Shown: positions 1-5,847, counted from the stretch's first letter. The stretch is DNA of 7,349 bases from an uncultured Clostridia bacterium (GCA_947594095.1 CANQEA010000064.1:1-7349), one strand, 5' to 3'. Notes: generated by a model not told the origin, from the letters alone. Numbers and translations: made by a program.

Positions 1-63
1 TGGAGGTGTAAGTGCAGTAATGCATTAAGCTGACCAATACTAATAAATCGAGGGCTTAACCAC
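1..63 (+). rRNA. rrl: 23S ribosomal RNA, 3' end only
   Basis: This is the last part of a large-subunit rRNA gene whose body lies to the left of the window. The stretch running from the GTGTAAGTGCAGTAATGCATT block, through GACCAATACTAATAAATCGA, to GGGCTTAACC matches the conserved 3' end of bacterial 23S rRNA (compare the GTACTAATGAACCGTGAGGCTTAACC type of ending). The exact mature 3' end is not visible; it should lie within a few bases of the CTTAACC at 55-61. The gene is followed by a spacer of about 113 bases and then 5S rRNA, the usual order, with no tRNA in the spacer. Confidence 0.93.
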
Positions 64-137
64 AATTTTATAAAAAAAAGAAAAAGGGAGCAATCGAACT
101 AAAACAAAAAACCTAAAAATCATCTATGTATTTTTCA

Positions 138-168
138 GTGTGCTTTAAGTTTTTAACTTAATAAACAC
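138..168 (+). other. Hairpin in the 23S-5S spacer
   Basis: The spacer between 23S and 5S contains TTAAGTT (145-151) and AACTTAA (155-161), a perfect 7-bp stem with a three-base loop, flanked by GTGT (138-141) and ACAC (165-168) that could extend it. It is probably a processing structure in the precursor transcript. It lacks a following T-run, so it is not read as a terminator. The rest of the 64-176 spacer is A-rich with no gene. Confidence 0.35.
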
Positions 169-176
169 GATAATTT

Positions 177-293
177 TCTAGTGACGATGACATTTAGGGT
201 AATACCTGTTCCCATTCCGAACACAGAAGTCAAGCCTAAATGTGCCAAAAATACTTGTGGGTTACCCTGCTGGGAAGATAGGTTGTTGCTAGA
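177..293 (+). rRNA. rrf: 5S ribosomal RNA
   Basis: This is a complete 5S rRNA gene. The landmark CCCATTCCGAACACAGAAGT at about 211-230 is the highly conserved loop B/C region of bacterial 5S. It is followed by AAGCCTAAATGTG, then GGGTTACCCTGCTGGGAAGATAGG, which corresponds to the CCC-TG-GAGAGTAGG 3' half. The ends pair: TCTAG at 177-181 with CTAGA at 289-293, forming helix I. The length of about 117 bases is normal. It is followed by a T-run at 294-302 and, about 70 bases on, by the operon terminator. The exact ends are inferred from the closing helix. Confidence 0.95.
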
Positions 294-365
294 TTTTTTT
301 TATTTTATTAAAAAGTGAATTACGGGAATTTTACAATATAAAATAAATAAAACAAACAACAAAGA

Positions 366-418
366 TAAACCAGAAAATAGCATTTGTTGCTAATTTGTGG
401 TTTATTTTTGATTTTTTT
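366..418 (+). terminator. Intrinsic terminator of the rRNA operon
   Basis: TAAACCA (366-372) pairs with TGGTTTA (398-404), and the inner arms TAGCA/TGCTA close over a TTTGT loop, with a partly paired A/T stretch between the two stems. A T-rich run (TTTATTTTTGATTTTTTT) follows. The location just downstream of 5S fits termination of the rRNA operon. Confidence 0.75.
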
Positions 419-436
419 AGAAAAATGTGGTAAAAT
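408..436 (+). promoter_or_regulatory. Putative sigma-A promoter for the 511-1911 gene pair
   Basis: TTGATT (408-413) and TAAAAT (431-436) are separated by exactly 17 bases, and a TGG just before the -10 box gives an extended -10 (TGn). It sits about 75 bases upstream of the first gene and overlaps the T-run of the rRNA terminator. A second A+T-rich block (TATTATA) follows at about 439-445. The call rests on sequence match only. Confidence 0.6.
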
Positions 437-510
437 ATATTATAGAAGTGTAATATATTAAAAAGCTATAACTTTTAAGCAATCTAAACTTAGAAAGGAA
501 AGTGAAAAAT

Positions 511-1248
511 ATGGATGCATATAAAGTTTTACATATAAATAGATACGAAAATTCAGGGAGGACACCATTAGAAGAAGACAAATATATTAAAGATAGAGCT
601 GAATCAATGATGAAAGAAATAGGAAAAGAGATTGATGCAGAAAAAAAGAGGGGAAGAGACAAGCATAAGTTACAAATATTATATAAAATGCATGATGATA
701 TATACAAAGCATATCAATGTCTTAGAGATGAAGATTTAAGACATGAATATAACATGAAGTTAAAATATGATAAATCTAATTTTTTTAGTGAAAATTGTAT
801 AATTGGTAATCCTACTTTAGAAATACGTAATGATTATGAAAAGATAAAATCAGAACCTATTAAAGATAACTTATCTATAAAAGAAATAGGTAGACTAAAC
901 TACAGATGTTTTTCTGGTGTATATGATTATCTAAACTGTTATGAAGTAACTATAATTAATGAAAAAGGAGAAGCAGAAAAATATAATGTATTTTCTGACA
1001 TCATATGGGATAAATATTCAGAGAATGGTGACTATAGATACTTTATCAAAAATATACTATTATCTCCAGAAAACGTAAGAAATTGTTATAAATATACAAG
1101 TGGATATTTAGGAATGCCAATAAAAGAAGACGGGAAATATAAATTAGGCTATTATAAAGAACATGTAACAGCAACTAGAAAAAATGAAATAAGAGAAGAA
1201 ATTTTAAAAAATATAGTATCAAAGGCAAATGAAAGAGAAGGAAGATAA
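511..1248 (+). CDS. Hypothetical protein with a J-domain-like N-terminus lacking HPD
   Basis: The 245-residue product is not recognised as a named family. Its first 81 residues resemble the layout of a DnaJ domain: a short D-A-Y-K-V-L-H-I opening (2-9) like helix I, a charged helix at about 23-41, and I-Y-K-A-Y-Q-C-L-R-D-E-D-L-R-H-E-Y-N (64-81), very like J-domain helices III-IV (AYEVLSDPEKRxxYD). The HPD tripeptide needed to stimulate Hsp70 ATPase is absent; a longer charged linker (GKEIDAEKKRGRDKHK) lies there instead. If this is a J-like fold, it is probably not a functional Hsp70 co-chaperone. Residues 90-245 are Tyr/Lys/Glu-rich and unrecognised. No signal peptide or membrane helix is seen. 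ATG 511 is preferred over GTG 502 because AAAGGAA at 494-500 is well spaced only for the former. The next gene starts 24 bases downstream, suggesting co-transcription. Confidence 0.8.
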   Translation: MDAYKVLHINRYENSGRTPLEEDKYIKDRAESMMKEIGKEIDAEKKRGRDKHKLQILYKMHDDIYKAYQCLRDEDLRHEYNMKLKYDKSNFFSENCIIGNPTLEIRNDYEKIKSEPIKDNLSIKEIGRLNYRCFSGVYDYLNCYEVTIINEKGEAEKYNVFSDIIWDKYSENGDYRYFIKNILLSPENVRNCYKYTSGYLGMPIKEDGKYKLGYYKEHVTATRKNEIREEILKNIVSKANEREGR

Positions 1249-1272
1249 ATACTAGAAAAGGAACTATGATTT

Positions 1273-1911
1273 ATGAATGAAAAAGTAAAATGGAAAGCAG
1301 GAACATTTCTATATCCAATACCTGCTGTAATGGTATCTTGTGGAGATATGAAAAAATCAAATATAATAACAGTAGCATGGACTGGTGTAATTAACACTAG
1401 TCCTGCTATGGTGTATATATCAGTTAGACCAACAAGATATTCATATAAAATAATTAAAGAATCAGGAGAATTTGTTATAAACCTAACAAATGAAGAATTA
1501 GCATATAGTACAGACTGGTGCGGAGTTAAAAGTGGTAAAGATGTAGATAAATTTAAAGAAATGAAACTAACAAAGCAAAAAGCAAATTTTGTTAAATGTC
1601 CACTTATAAAAGAAAGTCCAGTTTCTGTTGAGTGTAAGGTAAAAGAAATAAAAGAACTAGGCTCACACCATATGTTTATTGCAGAAGTATTATGTATTAA
1701 TGCAGATAAACAATATATAGATAAAAACGGAGCATTTGATATTTCAAAATGTAATTTGATTACATATTCAAATGGGCATTATTATAAGCTTGGAAAGAAA
1801 ATTGGCAAATTTGGATTCTCTGTTCAAAAGAAAAAAAAGAAAAAATCAAAAAATTACAAAAATAATGCGAAAAAATCGCCAAAAACCATTGACAGAACTG
1901 AAAAAAAATGA
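1273..1911 (+). CDS. Flavin reductase-like domain protein (flavoredoxin type)
   Basis: The 212-residue protein belongs to the flavin-reductase-like FMN-binding family, soluble beta-barrel proteins that bind FMN and either reduce flavins or carry electrons. The visible hallmarks are the opening K-W-K-A-G-T-F-L-Y-P-I-P-A-V-M-V-S-C-G (6-24), the N-I-I-T-V-A-W-T-G block (30-38), T-S-P-A-M-V-Y-I-S-V-R-P (42-53) followed by S-x-x-I-x-x-S-G-E-F-V-I-N-L (57-71), and H-H-M-F-I-A-E-V (132-139). The physiological partner is unknown. Family members usually end near residue 185; here a tail follows with six lysines in a row (186-191) and a Lys/Asn/Ser-rich stretch to 212. The tail's DNA carries the promoter of the ribosomal gene cluster at 1889-1917, so the tail may be shaped by that overlap. 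ATG 1273 follows an AAAAGGA site at 1255-1261. An ATG at 1266 hits a stop after four codons. Confidence 0.88.
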   Translation: MNEKVKWKAGTFLYPIPAVMVSCGDMKKSNIITVAWTGVINTSPAMVYISVRPTRYSYKIIKESGEFVINLTNEELAYSTDWCGVKSGKDVDKFKEMKLTKQKANFVKCPLIKESPVSVECKVKEIKELGSHHMFIAEVLCINADKQYIDKNGAFDISKCNLITYSNGHYYKLGKKIGKFGFSVQKKKKKKSKNYKNNAKKSPKTIDRTEKK

Positions 1912-1917
1912 TAAAAT
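1889..1917 (+). promoter_or_regulatory. Near-consensus sigma-A promoter of rpmG-secE-nusG
   Basis: A perfect TTGACA -35 box (1889-1894) is followed after exactly 17 bases by TAAAAT (1912-1917). The predicted start is near 1924, about 78 bases before rpmG. The whole promoter lies inside the last codons of the flavin reductase gene, so the upstream transcript runs over it. There is no intrinsic terminator between them, so some read-through into the cluster is possible. Confidence 0.8.
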
Positions 1918-1920
1918 AGT

Positions 1921-1950
1921 TGAGCATATGTTATTACGGACATATGCTCA
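1921..1950 (+). promoter_or_regulatory. Strong hairpin at the 5' end of the rpmG transcript
   Basis: TGAGCATATGT (1921-1931) and ACATATGCTCA (1940-1950) form a perfect 11-bp stem over an 8-base loop. It begins around the predicted transcription start. It is not followed by a T-run (ACATCG comes next), so it is more likely a 5' stabilising or regulatory structure than a terminator. As a DNA palindrome it could also be an operator. The function is unproven. Confidence 0.5.
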
Positions 1951-2001
1951 CATCGTTTCAAAAAAGTAAATTAAGGTAAAAAATACGGAGGTGTTATTGA
2001 T

Positions 2002-2166
2002 ATGGCAGCAAAAGGACCAAGAGAAAACATCACATTAGAATGTACAGAATGCAAAAGAAGAAATTATACAACATCTAAAAATAAGAGAAATAATACAGAT
2101 AGGTTAGAAATTACTAAATATTGCAAATTCTGTAAAAAACGTACAACACACAAAGAAACAAAATAG
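2002..2166 (+). CDS. rpmG: 50S ribosomal protein L33 (zinc-ribbon form)
   Basis: The 54-residue protein L33 sits near the E site of the large ribosomal subunit. It opens [22 protein letters not shown] and has the two CxxC pairs of the zinc-binding form, C14-T-E-C17 and C41-K-F-C44, so it should bind one zinc ion. The [17 protein letters not shown] core between them is typical of L33. The length matches the family. The start follows a CGGAGGTG ribosome binding site at 1986-1993. It is first in the cluster, followed after 31 bases by secE, the common rpmG-secE-nusG order in Bacillota. In many species the zinc form is replaced by a zinc-free paralogue under zinc limitation; no Zur-like site is evident here. 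Confidence 0.95.
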   Translation: MAAKGPRENITLECTECKRRNYTTSKNKRNNTDRLEITKYCKFCKKRTTHKETK

Positions 2167-2197
2167 TAATTTAGAGCTATTTTAAGGAGGAAATAAA

Positions 2198-2632
2198 ATG
2201 GCTAAAAAAGAAGAAAAAATAAAAAATCAAGATAGCAAAAAAGAAAACAAAAATAAAAAAAGTTTTTTTAAAAGCTTTAAAGCAGAATTAAAAAAGGTAG
2301 TTTGGCCAACACCAAAACAATTAGTAAATAATACAACAGCAGTAATTGTAATTGTATTACTTACAGCAGCAATTGTATTTGTTTTAGACTTTATATTTGA
2401 AAGTATAAATAAAGGTAGTGTAAATATAGTTAAATCTATAGTTCAAACAACAGAAGAATCTGACAATAATACAACAGATGGTTCTGAAGAAACTAACACT
2501 ACTGAAGGAACAGATACAACTGAAAGCACTGAAAACACAGAAACAGTAGAGCCAACAGAAGACACAGAAGGTCAAACGGAAAATAATAGCGAAACAACAG
2601 AAAATACAGAAAATCAAGAAAACAATCAATAA
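2198..2632 (+). CDS. secE: Protein translocase subunit SecE with a long acidic C-terminal tail
   Basis: SecE is the small clamp subunit of the SecYEG protein-export channel in the cytoplasmic membrane. The diagnostic F-K-A-E-L-K-K-V-V-W-P-T-P-K-Q-L motif (27-42), the amphipathic helix that lies on the inner membrane face, is followed by one membrane helix at about 46-66. Single-helix SecE proteins of Gram-positive bacteria are usually about 60-75 residues. Here, after residue 80, about 60 further residues are low complexity, made almost only of Thr, Glu, Asn, Ser, Asp and Gln with many TE, TEN and TTE repeats. With the standard SecE topology (N inside, C outside), this tail would be extracytoplasmic and very acidic. 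The reading frame is intact: the stop is 15 bases before nusG and the AAGGAGG site for secE is at 2184-2190. The core call is firm; the tail's role is unknown. Confidence 0.95.
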   Translation: MAKKEEKIKNQDSKKENKNKKSFFKSFKAELKKVVWPTPKQLVNNTTAVIVIVLLTAAIVFVLDFIFESINKGSVNIVKSIVQTTEESDNNTTDGSEETNTTEGTDTTESTENTETVEPTEDTEGQTENNSETTENTENQENNQ

Positions 2633-2647
2633 AAAGGAGGCTAAAAA

Positions 2648-3184
2648 ATGTCTCAAAAAGATTATGATAATGTACCTAGATGGTATGTAGTTCATACTTA
2701 TTCAGGATATGAAAATAAAATAAAAACAGACCTAGAAAAAACAATTAAAAACAGAGAATTAGAAGATTATTTCTTTGACATTGTAGTTCCAATGGAAGAA
2801 CAAATAGAAATAAAAGATGGGAAAAGAAAAACAAATCTAAAAAAAGTATTTCCAGGGTATGTTTTAATAAAAATGATTGTAACAGAAGAATCTTGGTATA
2901 TAGTTAGAAATACAAGAGGTGTTACTGGATTTGTAGGTTCGGGAACAGATCCCATTCCACTAACAGACGAAGAAATCAGAAACATGGGATTCGAAGATGT
3001 TCCAGTTAATGTAGACTACGAAGTAAACGAACAAGTTCAAATAATGAATGGACCATTCGAAAACTTTATAGGTACAGTTCAAGAAATAAATACAGAAAAA
3101 CACAAAGTTAAAGTTCTAGTATCTATGTTTGGTAGAGAAACACCAGTAGAATTAGAATTTTCACAAGTACAAAAAGTACAATAA
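2648..3184 (+). CDS. nusG: Transcription termination/antitermination protein NusG
   Basis: NusG binds the clamp of RNA polymerase and modulates pausing and termination; it also links polymerase to the ribosome or Rho. The 178-residue product has both standard domains. The NGN domain (about 10-118) includes [12 protein letters not shown] (11-22), [10 protein letters not shown] (67-76) and R-G-V-T-G-F-V-G (90-97). The C-terminal KOW domain (about 125-178) has the [16 protein letters not shown] motif (129-144). Its length is normal for the family. It starts at ATG 2648 after AAGGAGG (2634-2640) and is tightly coupled to secE, as in most bacteria. Nothing is unusual in the protein. Confidence 0.97.
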   Translation: MSQKDYDNVPRWYVVHTYSGYENKIKTDLEKTIKNRELEDYFFDIVVPMEEQIEIKDGKRKTNLKKVFPGYVLIKMIVTEESWYIVRNTRGVTGFVGSGTDPIPLTDEEIRNMGFEDVPVNVDYEVNEQVQIMNGPFENFIGTVQEINTEKHKVKVLVSMFGRETPVELEFSQVQKVQ

Positions 3185-3200
3185 GAAAAATAAAATAACC

Positions 3201-3216
3201 GCACAAGTAGTTGTGC
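3201..3216 (+). promoter_or_regulatory. Short hairpin in the nusG-rplK gap
   Basis: GCACAA (3201-3206) and TTGTGC (3211-3216) form a perfect 6-bp stem over a GTAG loop, immediately upstream of the rplK ribosome binding site (AAAGGG at about 3220-3225). There is no T-run, so it is not a terminator. It could affect rplK translation or mRNA processing; this is a structural observation only. Confidence 0.35.
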
Positions 3217-3237
3217 AAGAAAGGGATGAAAATTAAA

Positions 3238-3666
3238 ATGGCAGAAAAAGAAATTTCAAACATTATAAAATTACAAATTGAAGCAGGAAAAGCATCACCA
3301 GCTCCACCAGTAGGACCAGCATTAGGATCAAGTGGTGTAAATATCATGCAATTCGTAAAAGAATTTAATGATAGAACAGCTAATCAACCTGGGATGATCA
3401 TACCAGTTGTAATCACAGTATATCAAGACAAAAGTTTTGATTTCATAACAAAAGTTCCACCAGTAGCTGTATTAATTAAAAAAGCAATTAAAATCCAAAA
3501 AGGTTCAGGAAAACCAAATATGGAAAAAGTTGCAAAAATTACTAAAGCACAAGTTAGAGAAATAGCAGAACAAAAAATGCCAGACTTAAATGCAGCATCA
3601 ATTGAAACAGCAATGAGCATGGTAGAAGGTACTGCAAGAAGTATGGGTGTAGTAGTTACAGATTAA
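3238..3666 (+). CDS. rplK: 50S ribosomal protein L11
   Basis: L11 binds 23S rRNA in the GTPase-associated centre, contacts the L10-L12 stalk and is the site of thiostrepton action. With the start at ATG 3238 the protein is 142 residues, the normal length. It opens [19 protein letters not shown], followed by the proline-rich loop [11 protein letters not shown] (20-30) and [12 protein letters not shown]. It ends with the conserved [10 protein letters not shown] block. In-frame TTG 3211 and ATG 3226 would add residues not found in L11, and ATG 3226 directly abuts the AAGGG site, so 3238 is preferred although its spacing is slightly long. rplA follows after 98 bases. Confidence 0.96.
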   Translation: MAEKEISNIIKLQIEAGKASPAPPVGPALGSSGVNIMQFVKEFNDRTANQPGMIIPVVITVYQDKSFDFITKVPPVAVLIKKAIKIQKGSGKPNMEKVAKITKAQVREIAEQKMPDLNAASIETAMSMVEGTARSMGVVVTD

Positions 3667-3757
3667 AACGAATCCAAATCATCATCTTGAATCGTTTTAT
3701 ATAAAAAAATTTTAATTGGGAGAATTGTTATTAGCAATTCGTTATAACCAAAGGAGG
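3665..3757 (+). promoter_or_regulatory. Structured rplA leader (rplK-rplA intergenic region)
   Basis: The 98-base gap before rplA has competing inverted repeats. AAAACGA (3665-3671) can pair with TCGTTTT (3692-3698). GAATTG (3722-3727) pairs with CAATTC (3735-3740), and outer TTGG (3716-3719) can pair with CCAA (3748-3751), which reaches the AAGGAGG ribosome binding site at 3751-3757. The upstream AACGAAT (3667-3673) can instead pair with ATTCGTT (3737-3743), which breaks the second hairpin. Feedback control by L1 binding to its own mRNA is known in other bacteria, so this is a plausible control site, but no specific L1-binding consensus was confirmed. Confidence 0.4.
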
Positions 3758-3764
3758 TAAAAAA

Positions 3765-4445
3765 ATGAAATTATCAAAAAGATATGCAGAAAGTGTCAAA
3801 TTAGTTGACAAATCAAAAGAATATAGTGTAAAAGAAGCACTAGAAATTATTGAAAAAATGCCAAAACCAAAATTTGATGAAACAGTTGAATTACATGTTA
3901 AATTAGGAGTGGATTCTAAACATGCAGATCAACAAGTTAGGGGTACAGTAGTACTTCCAAATGGAACAGGTAAAACACAAAAAGTTTTAGTATTTGCTAA
4001 AGGACCAAAAGCAGAAGAAGCTGAAAAAGCCGGAGCAGACTATGTTGGAGGAGAAGAATTAATACCAAAAATTCAAAACGACAACTGGTTTGACTATGAC
4101 GTTGTAGTTGCAACACCAGATATGATGGGAGTTGTTGGACGTCTTGGTAAAGTATTAGGACCAAAAGGTTTAATGCCAAACCCAAAATCAGGAACAGTTA
4201 CAATGGATGTAACAAAAGCAATTAGTGAAATTAAATCTGGTAAAGTAGAATATAGATTAGACAAAAATAACATTATTCACTTAGGATTTGGAAAAGTTTC
4301 TTTTGGAGCTGACAAATTAGCGGAAAACTATGAAACAATTATAAATGCAATAATAAAAGCAAAACCAGCTGCTGCAAAAGGACAATACATTAAGAGTATA
4401 TCTATTGCAACAACAATGGGACCTGGATTATATATTGCACAATAA
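3765..4445 (+). CDS. rplA: 50S ribosomal protein L1
   Basis: L1 forms the mobile L1 stalk of the large subunit and helps release deacylated tRNA from the E site. It is also an mRNA-binding autoregulator in well-studied bacteria. The 226-residue product begins [10 protein letters not shown] and has the family signature [19 protein letters not shown] (128-146). It also has [10 protein letters not shown] (41-50), [10 protein letters not shown] (56-65), and the C-terminal [12 protein letters not shown] (211-222). Its length is within a few residues of typical L1 (about 230). The start follows AAAGGAGG at 3750-3757 with good spacing. It is followed by a 181-base gap that holds the L10 leader. Confidence 0.97.
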   Translation: MKLSKRYAESVKLVDKSKEYSVKEALEIIEKMPKPKFDETVELHVKLGVDSKHADQQVRGTVVLPNGTGKTQKVLVFAKGPKAEEAEKAGADYVGGEELIPKIQNDNWFDYDVVVATPDMMGVVGRLGKVLGPKGLMPNPKSGTVTMDVTKAISEIKSGKVEYRLDKNNIIHLGFGKVSFGADKLAENYETIINAIIKAKPAAAKGQYIKSISIATTMGPGLYIAQ

Positions 4446-4462
4446 TTAAATAAAAACAAAAT

Positions 4463-4585
4463 AGCCAAAGACAGTAGGCAAAACTTAAAATAATTTAAGT
4501 AAAATAAGCCCTACCGAGGTAAAAATTAAGAATGTATTATGCACTCTTTGTATTACTTCGGTAGGTACAAAGAGTTTTTAATTTT
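4463..4585 (+). ncRNA. L10 leader (rplJ autoregulatory mRNA element)
   Basis: The rplA-rplJ gap carries the conserved ribosomal L10 leader of Bacillota. AGCCAAAGACAGTAGGC (4463-4479) and GCCCTACCGAGGT (4508-4520) are its hallmark sequences and pair through GTAGG/CCTAC. They are joined by a variable stem, ACTTAAA/TTTAAGT (4483-4500). Downstream, TTACTTCGGTAGG (4553-4565) is nearly complementary to CCTACCGAGGTAA (4510-4522), giving an antiterminator that competes with the terminator at 4543-4580. Known model for this family: the L10-(L12)4 complex binds the upstream structure, frees the terminator arms and stops transcription before rplJ-rplL. Confidence 0.9.
4543..4581 (+). terminator. Attenuator terminator of the L10 leader
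   Basis: ACTCTTTGTA (4543-4552) and TACAAAGAGT (4566-4575) form a perfect 10-bp stem, followed by TTTTTAATTTTTT. The loop between them (4553-4565) is the strand that can instead pair with 4510-4522 in the L10 leader, so the terminator and antiterminator conformations are mutually exclusive. Confidence 0.88.
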
Positions 4586-4626
4586 TTAAATTTATAAATA
4601 ATACAAAAGGTGGAGGTGAAAAATAA

Positions 4627-5142
4627 ATGGCAAGCGAAAAAGTACTAAATCAGAAGAAAGAAGAAGTATCAAAATTAGCTGCAGAAATGAAAGAAGCAAA
4701 AATAATACTTCTAGCTGACTACAGAGGGATAAATGTTACAGATGTAACAGATTTAAGAACAAAAATAAGAAATGTAAATGGAAAATATGCTGTTATCAAA
4801 AACAACATAACAAAAAGAGCATTAGCTGAATGCGGAATTGAAGGATTAGATGAAAAACTAACAGGTCCAACTGCTGTAATTATGAGCAATGAAGATTACT
4901 TAGAACCTGCAAAAGCTATCTATGAATTCACAAAAGACAATGACTTTTATAAAATTAAAGGTGGAGTTGTAGAAGGTAAAGTTATGACAGCAGAAGAAAT
5001 CATTACACTTGCAAAACTACCATCAAGAGAAACATTGCTATCTATGCTTGCAGGTGCTTTACTTGGAAATATTTCAAAAGTTGCTGTTGCACTTGACCAA
5101 GTAAGAATCAAAAAAGAAGCAGAAGTAGGAGCAGAAGCATAG
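4627..5142 (+). CDS. rplJ: 50S ribosomal protein L10
   Basis: L10 anchors the L7/L12 dimers to the large subunit and forms the base of the stalk that recruits translation GTPases. The 171-residue protein has the family features: an N-terminal domain with I-I-L-L-A-D-Y-R-G-I-N-V (26-37), L-R-T-K-I-R (43-48) and Y-A-V-I-K-N-N-I-T-K-R-A-L (54-66), then L-T-G-P-T-A-V-I-M-S (78-87), K-G-G-V-V-E-G-K (111-118), and a helical C-terminal tail that binds L12. Its length is typical (165-175). The start follows GGTGGAGGTG at 4609-4618. Expression should be controlled by the L10 leader immediately upstream. rplL starts 103 bases after the stop. Confidence 0.97.
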   Translation: MASEKVLNQKKEEVSKLAAEMKEAKIILLADYRGINVTDVTDLRTKIRNVNGKYAVIKNNITKRALAECGIEGLDEKLTGPTAVIMSNEDYLEPAKAIYEFTKDNDFYKIKGGVVEGKVMTAEEIITLAKLPSRETLLSMLAGALLGNISKVAVALDQVRIKKEAEVGAEA

Positions 5143-5207
5143 ATTAAAATTTTAATTAGGATTGTTTAAAAATAAAATTAGAGTGGTGAGCTTATATCAC
5201 TAGAAAG

Positions 5208-5220
5208 TGGCTAAAAGCCA
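5208..5220 (+). promoter_or_regulatory. Small hairpin before the rplL ribosome binding site
   Basis: TGGCT and AGCCA form a 5-bp stem with an AAA loop, ten bases upstream of the AAGGAGG site (5230-5236). A neighbouring GTGA/TCAC pairing at about 5186-5200 may extend the structured region. The rplJ-rplL gap (103 bases) otherwise contains no gene. L12 is made in excess over L10, so structures that raise rplL translation or protect its mRNA are plausible, but this is inference. Confidence 0.3.
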
Positions 5221-5245
5221 AACAAATTTAAGGAGGATTTTTAAA

Positions 5246-5617
5246 ATGGAAAAAATAGAAAAATTAATTGAAGAAATAGACAGCTTAACAGTTGTTGAAT
5301 TAGCTGATTTAGTAAAAGCTATTGAAGAAAAATATGGAGTATCTGCAGTAGCAGCTGCTGCACCAGCAGCTGGAGCAGTTGCAGGTGGAGCTGCAGCTGA
5401 AGAAAAATCATCATATGATGTTGTTTTAGCAGAAGCTGGAGATCAAAAAATCAAAGTTATCAAAGTTGTTAGAGATGCAACAGGTTTAGGATTAAAAGAA
5501 GCAAAAGACTTAGTTGATGGAGCACCAAAAACAGTTAAAGAAGGAGTTTCTAAAGAAGAAGCTGAAGACTTAAAAGCAAAATTTGCAGAAGTTGGAGCTG
5601 TTGTAGAATTAAAATAA
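5246..5617 (+). CDS. rplL: 50S ribosomal protein L7/L12
   Basis: L7/L12 is the multicopy stalk protein that recruits and activates EF-G, EF-Tu and other translational GTPases. With ATG 5246 the product is 123 residues, the normal size. The N-terminal dimerisation/L10-binding helix pair [24 protein letters not shown] (1-24) is followed by an Ala/Gly-rich hinge (about 33-52). The globular C-terminal domain includes the conserved [24 protein letters not shown] (68-91) GTPase-contact surface. AAGGAGG at 5230-5236 fixes this start; an in-frame ATG at 5207 would add 13 residues foreign to the family. It is the last gene of the cluster here. The terminator at 5636-5680 follows at once and rpoB does not. 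Confidence 0.97.
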   Translation: MEKIEKLIEEIDSLTVVELADLVKAIEEKYGVSAVAAAAPAAGAVAGGAAAEEKSSYDVVLAEAGDQKIKVIKVVRDATGLGLKEAKDLVDGAPKTVKEGVSKEEAEDLKAKFAEVGAVVELK

Positions 5618-5635
5618 TGTTACTTTATAACATAA

Positions 5636-5680
5636 CAAAAAGCCACAGACTTAAATATGAGTCATGTGGTTTTTATTTTT
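5636..5680 (+). terminator. Intrinsic terminator after rplL
   Basis: CCACAGACT (5643-5651) pairs with AGTCATGTGG (5660-5669) with a one-base bulge over an 8-base A+T loop. It is preceded by an A-run and followed by TTTTTATTTTTT. It marks the end of the ribosomal cluster and insulates the downstream switch region from ribosomal transcription. Confidence 0.85.
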
Positions 5681-5737
5681 TATAAAAAATGTAATTTATA
5701 TGTATAAAAAAGAAAAATAATTTCTATTATATATCAA

Positions 5738-5765
5738 TTTTGTCTTTAAGTAAGATACTTAAAGA
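5738..5765 (+). repeat. Left inverted repeat of a putative invertible segment
   Basis: Positions 5745-5765 are the exact reverse complement of 5921-5941 (21 of 21). Extending outward to 5738, the match is 27 of 28, with the single mismatch at 5744/5942. The core is itself nearly palindromic: arms CTTTAAGTA (5744-5752) and TACTTAAAG (5756-5764) around an asymmetric AGA centre. Two recombinase-binding arms around an asymmetric centre is the usual form of a site-specific recombination site. A rival reading is a weak A+T-rich terminator hairpin, since T's follow at 5767-5772. Confidence 0.8.
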
Positions 5766-5796
5766 ATTTTTTATTATTACAATAATATCAAAATAT

Positions 5797-5824
5797 ACTA
5801 TAAAAATCAATACAAAATTGTAAA
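5797..5824 (-). promoter_or_regulatory. Promoter-like sequence inside the invertible segment, pointing left
   Basis: Read on the minus strand, TTTACA (5824-5819) and TATAGT (5802-5797) are separated by 16 bases, each matching 5 of 6 consensus positions. As sequenced it points away from the pilin-like gene, toward the rplL terminator; after inversion it would point into the gene. The best + strand alternative, TTTAAA (5861-5866) and TATAAC (5885-5890) with an 18-base spacer, is somewhat weaker. In DNA this A+T-rich, chance matches are common, so confidence is modest. Confidence 0.35.
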
Positions 5825-5847
5825 AAATAATAAATTATTTTTTACAA
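5818..5847. repeat. 30-bp perfect palindrome within the invertible segment
   Basis: The 14-base arm starting TTGTAAAAAATAAT at 5818 is repeated as its exact reverse complement ending TTTTTTACAA at 5847, with only AA between. It overlaps the -35 box of the minus-strand promoter candidate. It could be an operator for a regulator or an accessory-protein site for recombination, or an A+T-rich cruciform. Function unknown. Confidence 0.6.

Noticed and set aside
502..510. GTG 502 as start of the J-like gene
   Set aside because: It is only about one base from the AAAGGAA site; ATG 511 has correct spacing and gives a J-domain-like first residue pattern.
1921..1950. Shared GAGCATATG hairpin sequence at 1922 and at 7199 as a dispersed repeat
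   Set aside because: Only about ten bases match and the two structures have different loops and contexts; chance similarity is likely.
1772..1969. 65-residue + strand reading frame overlapping the flavin reductase end and the promoter
   Set aside because: It is out of frame with a clear protein family, is lysine-rich by composition and runs across a promoter and hairpin.
3211..3237. Longer rplK starts at TTG 3211 or ATG 3226
   Set aside because: L11 normally begins at the M-A-E-K position (3238); TTG 3211 lies in a hairpin arm and ATG 3226 directly abuts the ribosome binding site.
4483..4500. ACTTAAA/TTTAAGT stem resembling the arms of the switch repeats
   Set aside because: It lacks the AGA/TCT centre and fits the variable stem of the L10 leader; similarity is explained by A+T-rich palindromes.
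5207..5245. Longer rplL start at ATG 5207
   Set aside because: The extra 13 residues are foreign to L7/L12, and the AAGGAGG site at 5230-5236 lies inside that extension and is placed for ATG 5246.
5744..5772. Left switch repeat as a simple second terminator of rplL
   Set aside because: A 9-bp A+T hairpin followed by T's could terminate weakly, but a good terminator already lies at 5636-5680 and the exact inverted copy at 5921-5941 is better explained as a recombination site pair. It remains the main rival reading.
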